A stretch of 37,083 bases of DNA, from the NCBI GenBank assembly GCA_030655955.1, contig JAUSOZ010000057.1, positions 1-37,083 on the forward strand. The letters are read 5' to 3'. Every line of letters starts with the position of its first letter. Within the stretch, counting starts at the first letter, position 1. This DNA is from Deltaproteobacteria bacterium. Lineage in GTDB: Bacteria; Desulfobacterota; Desulfobaccia; Desulfobaccales; 0-14-0-80-60-11. Of the stretch, positions 1-9,032 are shown one piece after another. The notes under the pieces are model-generated. The model was not told where the DNA came from. It did no database searches and saw nothing but the letters and a program-made list of their open reading frames with translations. A program made the position numbers and the translations under genes.

Positions 1-1256
1 TCTTCCTTTACCGGCAGGTGGCCAGCCTTAATGAGGCCGATACGTATCTGAAGCGCGTGGAAGAAATTTTCCTGGGTCATGAAAACGAGATCCTGCGCTT
101 AAAGAAAACCCCCCAGCAGCCGGAATTTGGTCGTATCCTGACCAGTTACCGGGAAATTTTGACCCAGATTAAACAACAGATTGATCGAGTCGGCCCGGAC
201 CTGGCAAATCACAATTTTGCTCCCCTGGAAGACTCCTTGCGCCACCAGGGCCAAGAACTGCTCACGATCACGGAGAACTGGGAAAAGGCCGAACGGCTCC
301 TGATTGACCAGTTGTTTCAACGGGCCATGATCCTCTTCATTATTTCCGTGGTGGTGTTCCTGGCCCTGGGGATCGTCGTGGCCTTCTACCTCTCCCGCAT
401 GCTGGTGCAGCCCCTGTTGCAGATGCAGCAGGCCATGGACAAGATCGCCCACGGCGATTTCACTCCGCTGCCGGAGCCACCCACCTCGTCGGAGGAATTC
501 TTCGCCCTGTTCCGGGCCTTCAACCGCATGATTCACGAGCTGGAGGTACATCAGGAGCAACTGGTGCAATCCCGGAAAATCGCGGCGGTGGGCACCCTGA
601 CCTCGGGGATCGCCCATGAGTTGAACAACCCCATCAATAACATCGTGCTCACGGCGGAGTCCCTGAAGGAGGATTTTCGGGACCTGTCCCAGGAGGAGGC
701 CATGGGGTTGATCCAGGATATCCTGATCCAGTCCGACCGGGCCTCCGAGATCGTCAAAGGTCTCCTGGATTTCTCCCGCGCCGAGCACCCGGAATTCGGG
801 GCGCTGTCCATCGGGGTTGTCATCCAGGATACCTTGAAGCTGGTGCGCAACCAGCTGGTTCTCTCGGGCATCAATGTGGAACAGGATATTCCCGCCGACC
901 TGCCACCCATCCGGGGCGAAAAGAAAAGCCTGCAACAGGTCTTTCTCAATTTGTTCATCAACGCCATCCAGGCTATGCTGGACGGGGGCACCCTCCAGGT
1001 CAGCGCCCACCCGTCCCCGGACGGCCAATGGATGGTCATTAACGTCAAGGACACGGGGGTGGGCATCGATCCGGAGCACCTGCCCCAGATCTTTGATCCC
1101 TTTTACACCACCAAACAGGTGGGGCGAGGCACCGGCCTGGGCCTGTCGGTGACTTACGGCATTGTGGAAAAACACGGCGGCCATATCGAGGTCAAGAGCA
1201 CCAAAGGTGCGGGCGCCACCTTCACCATGACGCTGCCCCTGAAGCTTGAGGCCTAA
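1..1256 (+). CDS. Sensor histidine kinase, 5'-truncated by window edge
   Basis: Membrane sensor kinase that autophosphorylates and passes phosphate to the adjacent regulator. The frame is open to the first base, so the GTG at 18 in the ORF track is probably internal and the N-terminal sensor part is missing. Numbering from that GTG, a transmembrane helix lies at about 103-126, followed by a HAMP region (about 127-180). The H-box is SGIAHELNNP with phospho-acceptor His200. The HATPase domain shows NLFINAIQAM (N box), DTGVGID (G1), DPFYTTK (F box) and GRGTGLGLS (G2). The kinase core is complete and resembles NtrB/ZraS-type kinases that feed sigma-54 activators. The next gene starts 28 bases downstream on the same strand, which fits a cognate pair. 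The signal sensed cannot be read from this fragment. Confidence 0.93.
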   Translation, partial: FLYRQVASLNEADTYLKRVEEIFLGHENEILRLKKTPQQPEFGRILTSYREILTQIKQQIDRVGPDLANHNFAPLEDSLRHQGQELLTITENWEKAERLLIDQLFQRAMILFIISVVVFLALGIVVAFYLSRMLVQPLLQMQQAMDKIAHGDFTPLPEPPTSSEEFFALFRAFNRMIHELEVHQEQLVQSRKIAAVGTLTSGIAHELNNPINNIVLTAESLKEDFRDLSQEEAMGLIQDILIQSDRASEIVKGLLDFSRAEHPEFGALSIGVVIQDTLKLVRNQLVLSGINVEQDIPADLPPIRGEKKSLQQVFLNLFINAIQAMLDGGTLQVSAHPSPDGQWMVINVKDTGVGIDPEHLPQIFDPFYTTKQVGRGTGLGLSVTYGIVEKHGGHIEVKSTKGAGATFTMTLPLKLEA

Positions 1257-1284
1257 CCGGCGCCGGACCGGAATCGGGAGTAGC

Positions 1285-2622
<1,338 letters not shown>

Positions 2623-2647
2623 GTCCCTGAACTCAATACACTTCTTT

Positions 2648-3280
2648 ATGGAAAAATTTCATTATATTCATAAAACCGGCAGTGGAAGATCCTACCCTCT
2701 AGAAATTGGGTGGACAGCTCAGGACATTCATAAAATCCCTGTTGATAAGAATTTGACAGAAAATGCCTGCCGATCGGGTTGCCGGTTATATGGGAGAAAT
2801 GGAGGTTGCCCTCCCTTTTCTCCAGACTTCAAACTCTTGGGGAAAAGGTTCAAAGTAGCTAATATAATTTATACCAAACTGTTAATAGCTAATTATCCTC
2901 CAAAGGTTTTGGCCGGGAGCTACTATGTTAGATGGTCCTTTATCGAAGCATTACTCACGCCATTTACCAATAAATTTGCTAAAATTCTCAACGACCATAA
3001 GGAGGGATTATTTTTATCTTCCGGATTTTGTAGAGGATGTGGAAACCAAAGATGCGCGGTAAAAGACGGCGATAAATGTCGTCATCCTTTACGCCGGACG
3101 TTTTCTTTAGAATCAACAGGCGTGATAGTTTCTGAGGTTGCAGAGAAATTCTTAGGCTTCGAGCTTTGCTGGTGGGACAGGTTTAATAAAGATTATTTTC
3201 CATCATATATGACAAAGATAGTGTCCATACTAGGCAATCAGCCCATAGATAATTCCGATATATCGGCGCTATTTAAATAA
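2648..3280 (+). CDS. DUF2284-family putative metal-binding protein
   Basis: The protein has the cysteine pattern of DUF2284: CRSGCRLYGRNGGCPPFSPD near residues 42-61, and later CRGCGNQRC followed by CRHPLRRTFSLESTG. Members are predicted to bind metal or an iron-sulfur cluster, but no reaction is established. It is much more AT-rich than the preceding kinase/regulator pair and opens the accessory island. There is no strong Shine-Dalgarno sequence before ATG 2648, so the start is only moderately secure. Its last 43 bases overlap, tail to tail, the end of the radical SAM gene on the other strand. Length is 210 aa. The family call is confident; function is unknown. Confidence 0.85.
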   Translation: MEKFHYIHKTGSGRSYPLEIGWTAQDIHKIPVDKNLTENACRSGCRLYGRNGGCPPFSPDFKLLGKRFKVANIIYTKLLIANYPPKVLAGSYYVRWSFIEALLTPFTNKFAKILNDHKEGLFLSSGFCRGCGNQRCAVKDGDKCRHPLRRTFSLESTGVIVSEVAEKFLGFELCWWDRFNKDYFPSYMTKIVSILGNQPIDNSDISALFK

Positions 3281-4356
3281 TCTATAAATGGTGCAATTTC
3301 CGGTCCTAATTTAACCATATAACCCCTTGGACAATCTGGGTCTGGACCTATATCAAGATGACCGTGCTGCCTAACCCTTTGAGCCGGGCATCTCCCTTTA
3401 CAAATATCGCTCTTTGCACATTCTGAACAAACCGAAATGTTTTGGTGGTCAATCTTTTGAAATTCCTTAAAAACCTCTGATGTACTCCATATAAGAATCA
3501 AATTTTTATCTCTTATATTCCCTGCCACAAATTCAGGGAAATGCTTAAAAGCTGGACATGGGATCACATCCCCGCCTGGGGTTATACTACAAGTCGATTT
3601 GCCGGCCTTGCAGACAGATTGTTTCACTGTCTCATCGATGAAACCCAAGAAATCCAGTGGACATCCTGCGCGGATTTTCAGCCTATCGCCATTTTTTTTC
3701 TTTAATTGAGCAACAATTTTCAAGAATTCCCACAGCTTATCGCTTGCAAGTTTAAGTTTTGCTTTATTAACCTCTCCTCGACCCTGGGGAACAAATCTGA
3801 GAAGAGCTACCTCATCAATACCTATTTTACATGCGAGCTTTAACACATTTTCAAAGAATCTAGCATTGGGCTGCATGGGGACAAAATGCGTCCCAACCCA
3901 AAATCCCATTTTCTTCGCGTTTATAATAGTTTGGCAAAGAGCGTCAAAGCTACCGGGCTTTCTCGTTATTAGATCATGGACCTCACTTGTGGCACCTTGC
4001 AAATTAAAAATGATCTTATCTAACCCTTGGCTACACAGCTTCTTCAAAAGTGCCACACTTAAAGGCTTGCATCTCCCCTTATATGAAACCCCACATGTAT
4101 AAAGCCTGGTTTCAAGGCCTTTGCTCTTGGCAAAGGCCACAATATCTAAAAGATTTCTATGTAAGGTTGGCTCCCCCCCCGAAATTTCAAGAATTTTTCC
4201 CCCAAGGGCATGAAAGTCGGAAATAATTGGTTCAATTTCTTTCCAAGTAAGCTCATCGATATGCTTTTCACAACCAGGAAAAGCTGTAGAACAATGTAGA
4301 CAATTCATAATACAGCGGTTAGTTATTTCCAAACATAATTCATTCAGGTTTGCCAT
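3238..4356 (-). CDS. Radical SAM/SPASM domain protein
   Basis: Radical SAM enzyme that would reductively cleave S-adenosylmethionine on a 4Fe-4S cluster. The cluster motif CIMNCLHC lies near the N-terminus (LEITNRCIMNCLHC), followed by the SAM-binding GGEPTLH. The C-terminal third has the SPASM cysteines for auxiliary clusters: CKAGKSTCSITPGGDVIPC, then CSECAKSDICKGRC, then DPDC. SPASM enzymes commonly modify ribosomal peptides or proteins; no precursor peptide is recognisable beside it, so the substrate is unknown. The ORF track begins at TTG 4380, but ATG 4356 has an excellent AAGGGGAGG site five bases upstream and starts MANLNELCLE. It is the last gene of a minus-strand cassette, 20 bases after the Dcd-fold gene. 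Base composition is AT-rich like the rest of the island. Confidence 0.92.
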   Translation of the reverse strand: MANLNELCLEITNRCIMNCLHCSTAFPGCEKHIDELTWKEIEPIISDFHALGGKILEISGGEPTLHRNLLDIVAFAKSKGLETRLYTCGVSYKGRCKPLSVALLKKLCSQGLDKIIFNLQGATSEVHDLITRKPGSFDALCQTIINAKKMGFWVGTHFVPMQPNARFFENVLKLACKIGIDEVALLRFVPQGRGEVNKAKLKLASDKLWEFLKIVAQLKKKNGDRLKIRAGCPLDFLGFIDETVKQSVCKAGKSTCSITPGGDVIPCPAFKHFPEFVAGNIRDKNLILIWSTSEVFKEFQKIDHQNISVCSECAKSDICKGRCPAQRVRQHGHLDIGPDPDCPRGYMVKLGPEIAPFIDYLNSADISELSMG

Positions 4357-4376
4357 TTTTGCCTCCCCTTGATGAA

Positions 4377-5042
4377 TCAACCGCCGCCGAAAAGTTTGGT
4401 TAATATCAATATTAATATTCCTATTAAAATTCCGCCATAAATCTTAACTGCAGTTTCTACTGTTCCAAGACGGTGCGCTATTTCATGAATTGGAATCCCT
4501 GCACCCAAAAGAGGCATCATTTCCTTTGGCTCAATGTGTTGCTGTTTAAAATGATCATGTCCTTTATTGTAAATCTTTGCTCCATCTCTAATATATGTTA
4601 TAAAAAGAATAAAAGTTGGGTCTTTATATTTTAATAATACCTCAGCAGTCCCAGCATTGTAAAGCGAAAACTTAAGCCTTCCTTCAAATCCTGGGTCGAC
4701 ATGAAAACCTGAAACGTTTATTAGACCAGAGAGCTTATGCCTAGCTTTTATAGAAATAAATCCCATGCATTCTTTTGGAATTTGGACATATTCTTCTGTA
4801 ATCAATAGTGCAAAGTCGCCTGGAGCAATTTTTATAAAATTATCTTTGCTATTAAGCTTCTTCAGTTTTTTCTTGCTGCTGATAAAAGCTTCTTCTCCAA
4901 GAGAAAGCTCTAATGATGATCCTTGGATACGCTCCTCTTTAGGTCCATCTACCCATTCCGAGCTTTTCTCTTTAGGCAAAATATCTTTGATACGATCTTT
5001 GAAATCGCGGGTTGACCAAAAAGTTTTCGCTTTATCATCCAT
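4377..5042 (-). CDS. dCTP deaminase/dUTPase-fold protein with C-terminal membrane anchor
   Basis: The body (about residues 38-150) matches the dCTP deaminase/dUTPase fold. IQGSSLELSLG resembles the entry strand, SIKARHKLSGL the nucleotide-binding turn, and SGFHVDPGFEGRLKFSLYNAG the catalytic strand region. In E. coli Dcd the last motif carries the catalytic glutamate (IVLEFYNSG); by eye the aligned residue here is Ser125, so deaminase activity is doubtful. About 50 further residues end in a strongly hydrophobic helix (about 200-218, GGILIGILILILTKLF), which would tether the protein to the membrane and is not usual for Dcd. It lies between a small membrane protein and a radical SAM gene. Nucleotide or ligand sensing at the membrane is a guess. 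Fold assignment is good; enzymatic role is unsupported. Confidence 0.8.
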   Translation of the reverse strand: MDDKAKTFWSTRDFKDRIKDILPKEKSSEWVDGPKEERIQGSSLELSLGEEAFISSKKKLKKLNSKDNFIKIAPGDFALLITEEYVQIPKECMGFISIKARHKLSGLINVSGFHVDPGFEGRLKFSLYNAGTAEVLLKYKDPTFILFITYIRDGAKIYNKGHDHFKQQHIEPKEMMPLLGAGIPIHEIAHRLGTVETAVKIYGGILIGILILILTKLFGGG

Positions 5043-5083
5043 TTTATAAATAACTTAATAAGTGGCTTGGCACCAAGAATTTT

Positions 5084-5461
5084 TTATTTTTTTGCTAACG
5101 CAAGAATGTCGATGGCCATAGAAAAGCAAAAAGTGAGGATTAGCAAAAGGACGCCCGCCCAAACTAATAATTTAAAAGCTTGCTGCTGAAACAAGCTTGC
5201 ATTCTCAAACCATAATCCCAGCATTCCAAAAGTTAGAAGCGAAATTGCCAATATATAACCAGTCTGAACCGAACAAATCTGAAAGCTTATTTTTGGATTA
5301 ATATTGAAAATAATAATTACAAAACCACTTAATATAATAATTGGAAATATATAATAAATAATACTCCATATAATTTCGGCAACACCTTCAACGACCTCTT
5401 TTATAATTATCGCTATGCCCCTAAAGTCTCTTTTATTGCTAAACAATTCGTGGTTTGACAT
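5084..5461 (-). CDS. Small hypothetical membrane protein (about three TM helices)
   Basis: A 125-residue protein I do not recognise. Three hydrophobic helices are visible at about 30-52, 66-84 and 97-119, with a charged N-terminus (residues 1-28) and a short basic end (ALAKK). No catalytic motif is seen. It lies 85 bases after the MerR gene and 41 bases before the Dcd-fold gene, all on the minus strand, so it is probably co-transcribed with them. The Dcd-fold protein also carries a membrane helix, so a physical complex is possible but is only inferred. The ribosome site before ATG 5461 is weak. Composition is AT-rich. Confidence 0.7.
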   Translation of the reverse strand: MSNHELFSNKRDFRGIAIIIKEVVEGVAEIIWSIIYYIFPIIILSGFVIIIFNINPKISFQICSVQTGYILAISLLTFGMLGLWFENASLFQQQAFKLLVWAGVLLLILTFCFSMAIDILALAKK

Positions 5462-5546
5462 TTTTGTCTCTTAAGGAGCAATTATTTAATGTGTTTTATC
5501 TATAAAATATTTTGCAATAAAAAACGTTCATTCCTTTTAATGTAAA

Positions 5547-6014
5547 TCAAAAACCAGCAATCTTTTTTTCATAATCTATATTTACTCGCTCCACAGCCCT
5601 CTCGGCAGGCGCTAAACGCCTACGCTCCAACTGAGGGCGAATTTCTTCCAAGCATTGCTCAATGACCATCTGGCCAGAGAGTGGTTCTAAATATTTACCC
5701 TCTATTTTTACTATTATGGTATGGGCCAAGCATGCAACCCTGAGTTTGGCAAGAGGGTGGTCAATGCCATTTATCTCAATTTTAGCAACGGCTTCTCTAA
5801 TTTTCTGAAGGCTCATCCCATTATCTCTAAGTGTTTTAATTACTAGTATACAGATAATATCACGGAGTGTATATCGGCGTCTTTGGCCAGATTTTCGCGA
5901 AGGAAAAGCACCCGGCTTTATCAATCCCTGTTCGTCCCACCAGCGAAGTTTTCTTGGGGAAACCCTCGTTAATTTATAAACATCATTTGTAGTGAAATAG
6001 CTGATTTTTCTCAC
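5547..6014 (-). CDS. MerR-family transcriptional regulator
   Basis: DNA-binding regulator of the MerR type. The N-terminal winged helix-turn-helix (about residues 6-75) shows the family pattern: FTTNDVYKLTRVSPRKLRWW, then EQGLIKPG, then RRRYTLRDI, then MSLQKIREAV. The rest, to residue 155, is a short effector or dimerisation region without a clear cysteine metal site. The first codon is GTG at 6014; no ribosome site is obvious and no upstream ATG is in frame. It is the first gene of the minus-strand cassette. The promoter upstream holds an inverted-repeat copy exactly in its spacer, the usual place for MerR operators, so self-regulation is likely. The inducing signal is unknown. Confidence 0.88.
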   Translation of the reverse strand: MRKISYFTTNDVYKLTRVSPRKLRWWDEQGLIKPGAFPSRKSGQRRRYTLRDIICILVIKTLRDNGMSLQKIREAVAKIEINGIDHPLAKLRVACLAHTIIVKIEGKYLEPLSGQMVIEQCLEEIRPQLERRRLAPAERAVERVNIDYEKKIAGF

Positions 6015-6022
6015 AATAATGC

Positions 6023-6096
6023 CAATTATTGATTGATAAAATTAACATAAAAACAGTATTTATGTAATTTATAATAGGCATATAAATCAATAATTG
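6023..6096. repeat. 12-bp perfect inverted repeat, putative MerR operator pair
   Basis: CAATTATTGATT at 6023-6034 and its exact complement AATCAATAATTG at 6085-6096. Allowing one mismatch, each arm extends to 16 bases (6023-6038 and 6081-6096). One arm fills the -35/-10 spacer of the cassette promoter; the other lies between the promoter and the first codon. It is probably a regulator binding pair, though an AT-rich hairpin cannot be excluded. Confidence 0.6.
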
Positions 6097-6100
6097 TCAA
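6071..6100 (-). promoter_or_regulatory. Sigma-70 promoter of the MerR cassette
   Basis: On the minus strand, TTGACA (6100-6095) is followed after 18 bases by TATTAT (6076-6071). Transcription would start near 6064, about 50 bases before the GTG of the MerR gene. The spacer contains one arm of an inverted repeat. The match is good and the position sensible, but it is predicted by eye only. Confidence 0.65.
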
Positions 6101-6403
6101 CAAATAAATTTAGTTATAACAAAAATAACTAACATTTTGGCGACAAATTTAGCCATCAGGAGTTAATGGGGTCTATTCTACGAGACGTTTAATAATTTTG
6201 CCCTCTTCCTCAAATCAGTAATAAATAATCCAACCAGTTTCATAATGAAACAGGCCGCAACGCCGCTATTTCCCGCCTTTCCGGCCTTTTCCGGCAAAAC
6301 GCCTTTTTCATTTTGAAACACCCCCCTTCGTCCCATTAGGATATCCCACTGTTTTTCCAGCACAATCACTGTTGGCCCGGTTGGTGCATTGCCGTCAAGG
6401 GAC
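6097..6403. other. Gene-free spacer at right edge of AT-rich island
   Basis: This covers the transition from AT-rich island DNA back to GC-rich sequence. Apart from the promoter of the MerR cassette I find no gene. The 77-aa minus ORF at 6178-6411 has no ribosome site or recognisable motif. Short features include TTTCATAATGAAA at about 6237-6249 and repeated TTCCGG near 6280. I saw no integrase, tRNA or direct-repeat attachment site. Confidence 0.5.
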
Positions 6404-6859
6404 ATGAACAAGCGGGTACTCTTAGCTATCGACCTGGACCGGCCGGATTCCCGGGCCGCCTCTTATGCGGTGCAGTTGGCGGCGCGTCTGAAATTATCCC
6501 TGGTGCTCATGGCGGTGTTCCCGGCCCGGGGCGGCGACCCCTCTGACCCCGGCGACATTTCGCTGGGGGGCCTTAAGGAAGAGCAGAGCCTGTGGCTGGG
6601 AAAGGTCCGGGAGCGCTGCCAGCAGGAAGGGGTGAACCTGGAGATCTTCCTGGCGGCCGGCGCCTTCTGCGATGAGGTCCTGGCCTTCGCCCGGGCCCAG
6701 AGCGCCTTGCAGTTCATCATTATGGGCTGGCCGGAGGATGGACGCCGGGAACAGTACCCCGGGTGCGCCGCAGCCTTAAAAAGCCTGCACCAGCACATCG
6801 GGGCCGAAATTCTCCTGGTGCGCGGCCAGGGAAAAGTGACCCGATTGACGGACCTTTGA
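6404..6859 (+). CDS. Universal stress protein (UspA-type)
   Basis: A 151-residue single-domain Usp. It begins with the typical first strand (MNKRVLLAIDLD), then a helix AASYAVQLAARL and a second strand LVLMAVF. FIIMGW near residue 105 is the strand that usually leads into the ATP loop. The classical G-x2-G-x9-G(S/T) ATP-binding motif is not present after it, so nucleotide binding is doubtful. The ORF track starts at TTG 6389; ATG 6404 begins at the fold and follows AAGGG closely. It is the first of four Usp-type genes in the block up to 14851. Its role in stress physiology is inferred from the family. Confidence 0.82.
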   Translation: MNKRVLLAIDLDRPDSRAASYAVQLAARLKLSLVLMAVFPARGGDPSDPGDISLGGLKEEQSLWLGKVRERCQQEGVNLEIFLAAGAFCDEVLAFARAQSALQFIIMGWPEDGRREQYPGCAAALKSLHQHIGAEILLVRGQGKVTRLTDL

Positions 6860-6912
6860 GGCGGGTTTTGGGTTTTAGGTTCTGGGTCAGGAGAAGCCAA
6901 TTACATGCTTGG

Positions 6913-7147
6913 TACAGGATTTCATAAATATGCTCACGTCATATATCGCCCCCCTCACCCCAACCCTCTCCCCCCGAAGCGGGGGGAGAGGGGGTTAAAG
7001 GAACACAGGCTGGAAGCCTGTGCCACTATAGAGCATTAAATCAGTCCCATCTTTTCCCCTCGCCCCCAATGGGGGAGAGGGTCAGGGTGAGGGGGCAGTG
7101 ATCTTCACGAAGTAAGAAACACGTCACCTTATTTATGAACCACTGTA
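6913..7147. mobile_element. MITE-like element with nested terminal inverted repeats
   Basis: The spacer after the Usp gene is a set of nested inverted repeats with no coding capacity. The outer arms are TACAG...TTCATAAATA (6913-6930) and its complement ending at 7147, partly extended by matching TCACGT/ACGTCA blocks. The inner arms are CCCCTCACCC.AACCCTCTCCCCC (6951-6974) and its near-complement (7071-7094), agreeing at 22 of 24 positions. In the middle is the palindrome CACAGGCTGGAAGCCTGTG (7004-7022). The size (about 235 bp) and structure suggest a non-autonomous element. I found no clear target-site duplication. Confidence 0.55.
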
Positions 7148-7197
7148 ATTAAGTAGACCATCGTCATAACGCCACGTGAAGGAGGGGAGAGCGGCAC

Positions 7198-8130
7198 ATG
7201 TCCTGGAACCTGTATTTACCACTGGCTGGTAACAGCATCAACATCTTGCTTCTTTTTGGCCTGGGGGGAGCCGTGGGCTTTCTCTCCGGGGTGTTCGGCG
7301 TGGGGGGCGGCTTTCTCATGACCCCGCTCTTGATCATGGTGGGCATCCCGTCCACGGTGGCCGCGGCCTCGGACTCCAACCAGATTGTCGCGGCCTCCAC
7401 CTCCGCCTCCTATGCTCACTACCGCCTGGGGAACGTGGACTTCAAGATGGGGCTCTTCCTCATCATCGGCGGGCTGATCGGGGGCACCGTGGGGGTGCAA
7501 TTCATCAAGCTGCTGCGGGCCATGGGCAACGCTGACTTCGTCATCCAGATCACCTATGTGGTCATGCTGGGGGTTATCGGCTTCTACATGTTTGCGGAGA
7601 GTCTCCAGAGCCTGCGGAAAAAGCCGGTGGAAACCCCGCGGGTGGAAGCGTCCGCCAAGGTCTCCCTCTACAACCGCATGATCCAGGCCCTGCCCTACCA
7701 GATGAAATTCGAGAAATCGGGGGTGGTCCTCTCCCCTATCCTCCCCCTGGTCCTGGGGGTGTTCGTCGGCATCCTGGCGGCCATCATGGGTGTGGGCGGT
7801 GGTTTTATCATGGTGCCGGTGATGGTCTATATGCTGCGCATGCCCATGCACGTAGTAGTGGGCACCAGCCTGGTGCAAATCCTGTTTACCTGCATCAACG
7901 TCACCATCATGCAGTCGGCTACCAACCACACGGTGGACATGATCCTGGCCATCATCCTGCTTCTGGGTTCCACCCTGGGGGCCCAGTTCGGGGTGCGCCT
8001 GAGCCGGCGGCTCAAGGCCGATCAGCTCAAGATTCTCCTGGCCTCCATCGTCTTGCTGGTGATGGTGCAGATGCTGGTGAGCCTGGTGCTGCCGCCCCAT
8101 CTGCTGCTGGCGCACAAAGGCGGGCACTGA
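7198..8130 (+). CDS. TauE/SafE-family anion exporter
   Basis: Polytopic inner-membrane protein of the TauE/SafE family, whose members export sulfite, sulfoacetate or other organic sulfur anions. The internal duplication typical of the family is visible: GVFGVGGGFLMTPLL near residue 31 and AIMGVGGGFIMVPVMV near residue 195, each opening a half of about four helices. A loop of about 45 residues (about 138-180) with charged residues separates the halves. Length is 310 aa. ATG 7198 is preceded by a strong AAGGAGGGGAG site. The next gene follows by one base, so the two are an operon. The substrate cannot be decided; sulfite is plausible in a sulfur-metabolising anaerobe. Confidence 0.88.
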   Translation: MSWNLYLPLAGNSINILLLFGLGGAVGFLSGVFGVGGGFLMTPLLIMVGIPSTVAAASDSNQIVAASTSASYAHYRLGNVDFKMGLFLIIGGLIGGTVGVQFIKLLRAMGNADFVIQITYVVMLGVIGFYMFAESLQSLRKKPVETPRVEASAKVSLYNRMIQALPYQMKFEKSGVVLSPILPLVLGVFVGILAAIMGVGGGFIMVPVMVYMLRMPMHVVVGTSLVQILFTCINVTIMQSATNHTVDMILAIILLLGSTLGAQFGVRLSRRLKADQLKILLASIVLLVMVQMLVSLVLPPHLLLAHKGGH

Positions 8131-8131
8131 G

Positions 8132-8908
8132 ATGAAGCGTCTCGTAAATTTGTCCCACCAAGCGGTGTGGTTGGGTTTAGTGGTGCTGCTGGCCGCCGGG
8201 CTGCCGGCCCGGGCGGCGGAACCGGGGCTGACGATCTCGCCGGCCACGGTGCAAATCGGCGCCTTCTTCAACGGCCAAACGGTGACGGTCTCGGGAACCA
8301 TCCCGGCGGGGACTCAGGCGGTCCTGGAGGTGATGGGCTCAAGCGCCGAGGAACACCTCATGCGCAAGGGGCGCCGGGCGGGCATGTGGATGAACGTGGG
8401 CGAAATCAAGGTCCAGGACGCCCCCTCCCTTTACCTGGTCATGAGCACCGCCAAGGAATTGCTCACCGCGGCACCGCCCACGGCCACCTGGGGCTATCGA
8501 GCCTTAGAGAAGCGCCTGGTCTTCAGCGGCAAAATCGAGCCGGCGGAGCGCCAGGAGTTTCTGAAGCAATTTCTCGAACTCAAGGAAAGCGAACAGATTT
8601 ATGCCTCCTGGCCCGGGGCCCTCAAGCTTAAGGCCGCGGCCGGGGCCGAAAGCGCCCTGACGGCCAGTTTCCCCCTGCCCTCCAACACCAGGCCCGGCGA
8701 CTATAAGGTCTGCCTGTCGGTAATCGCCGACGGCAAGGCGGTGAGCCACACCTGCACCGACCTCAAGGTTGAGATGGTGGGCTTCCCGGCCTGGCTGGCG
8801 GGGCTGGCCTACGAGCACGGGGTCGCCTACGGGGTGCTGGCGGTGGTCATCGCCATCGTCACCGGTTTTGCCATGGGCTTTATCTTCAAGGGCGGGGGCG
8901 GCCATTGA
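8132..8908 (+). CDS. TIGR02186-like periplasmic protein with C-terminal TM helix
   Basis: Starts one base after the TauE/SafE stop. A signal peptide (residues 1-28, cleavage near ARA-AEP) precedes an extracytoplasmic body of about 200 residues (LTISPATVQIGAFFNGQTVT onwards). A single transmembrane helix lies at about 234-254 and ends with KGGGGH. This architecture and the exporter neighbour match the uncharacterised family TIGR02186, often encoded beside TauE/SafE genes. It may form a periplasmic module of the exporter, but that is inferred from linkage. No enzyme motif is visible. Confidence 0.75.
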   Translation: MKRLVNLSHQAVWLGLVVLLAAGLPARAAEPGLTISPATVQIGAFFNGQTVTVSGTIPAGTQAVLEVMGSSAEEHLMRKGRRAGMWMNVGEIKVQDAPSLYLVMSTAKELLTAAPPTATWGYRALEKRLVFSGKIEPAERQEFLKQFLELKESEQIYASWPGALKLKAAAGAESALTASFPLPSNTRPGDYKVCLSVIADGKAVSHTCTDLKVEMVGFPAWLAGLAYEHGVAYGVLAVVIAIVTGFAMGFIFKGGGGH

Positions 8909-9032
8909 GGCTCCCGGCGCTTTTCAGTTTGGGTCTTGTTTGCCATGTCGGCTTGCCGTGTTTATCTTGGTTATCAGGCTTCCGGCTCTTTAAGCAGATC
9001 GGGCCTGGTTGGGTAGGAGAGAACACCGTATC

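Noticed and set aside
6373-6388. TGGCCC-N5-GTGCA, close to a sigma-54 promoter upstream of the usp gene
   Set aside because: It lies only 15 bases before the ATG, so the transcript would start at or inside the ribosome site. Probably chance in GC-rich DNA.
6178-6411. 77-aa minus-strand ORF in the spacer before usp
   Set aside because: No ribosome site, no recognisable sequence, overlaps the usp start.
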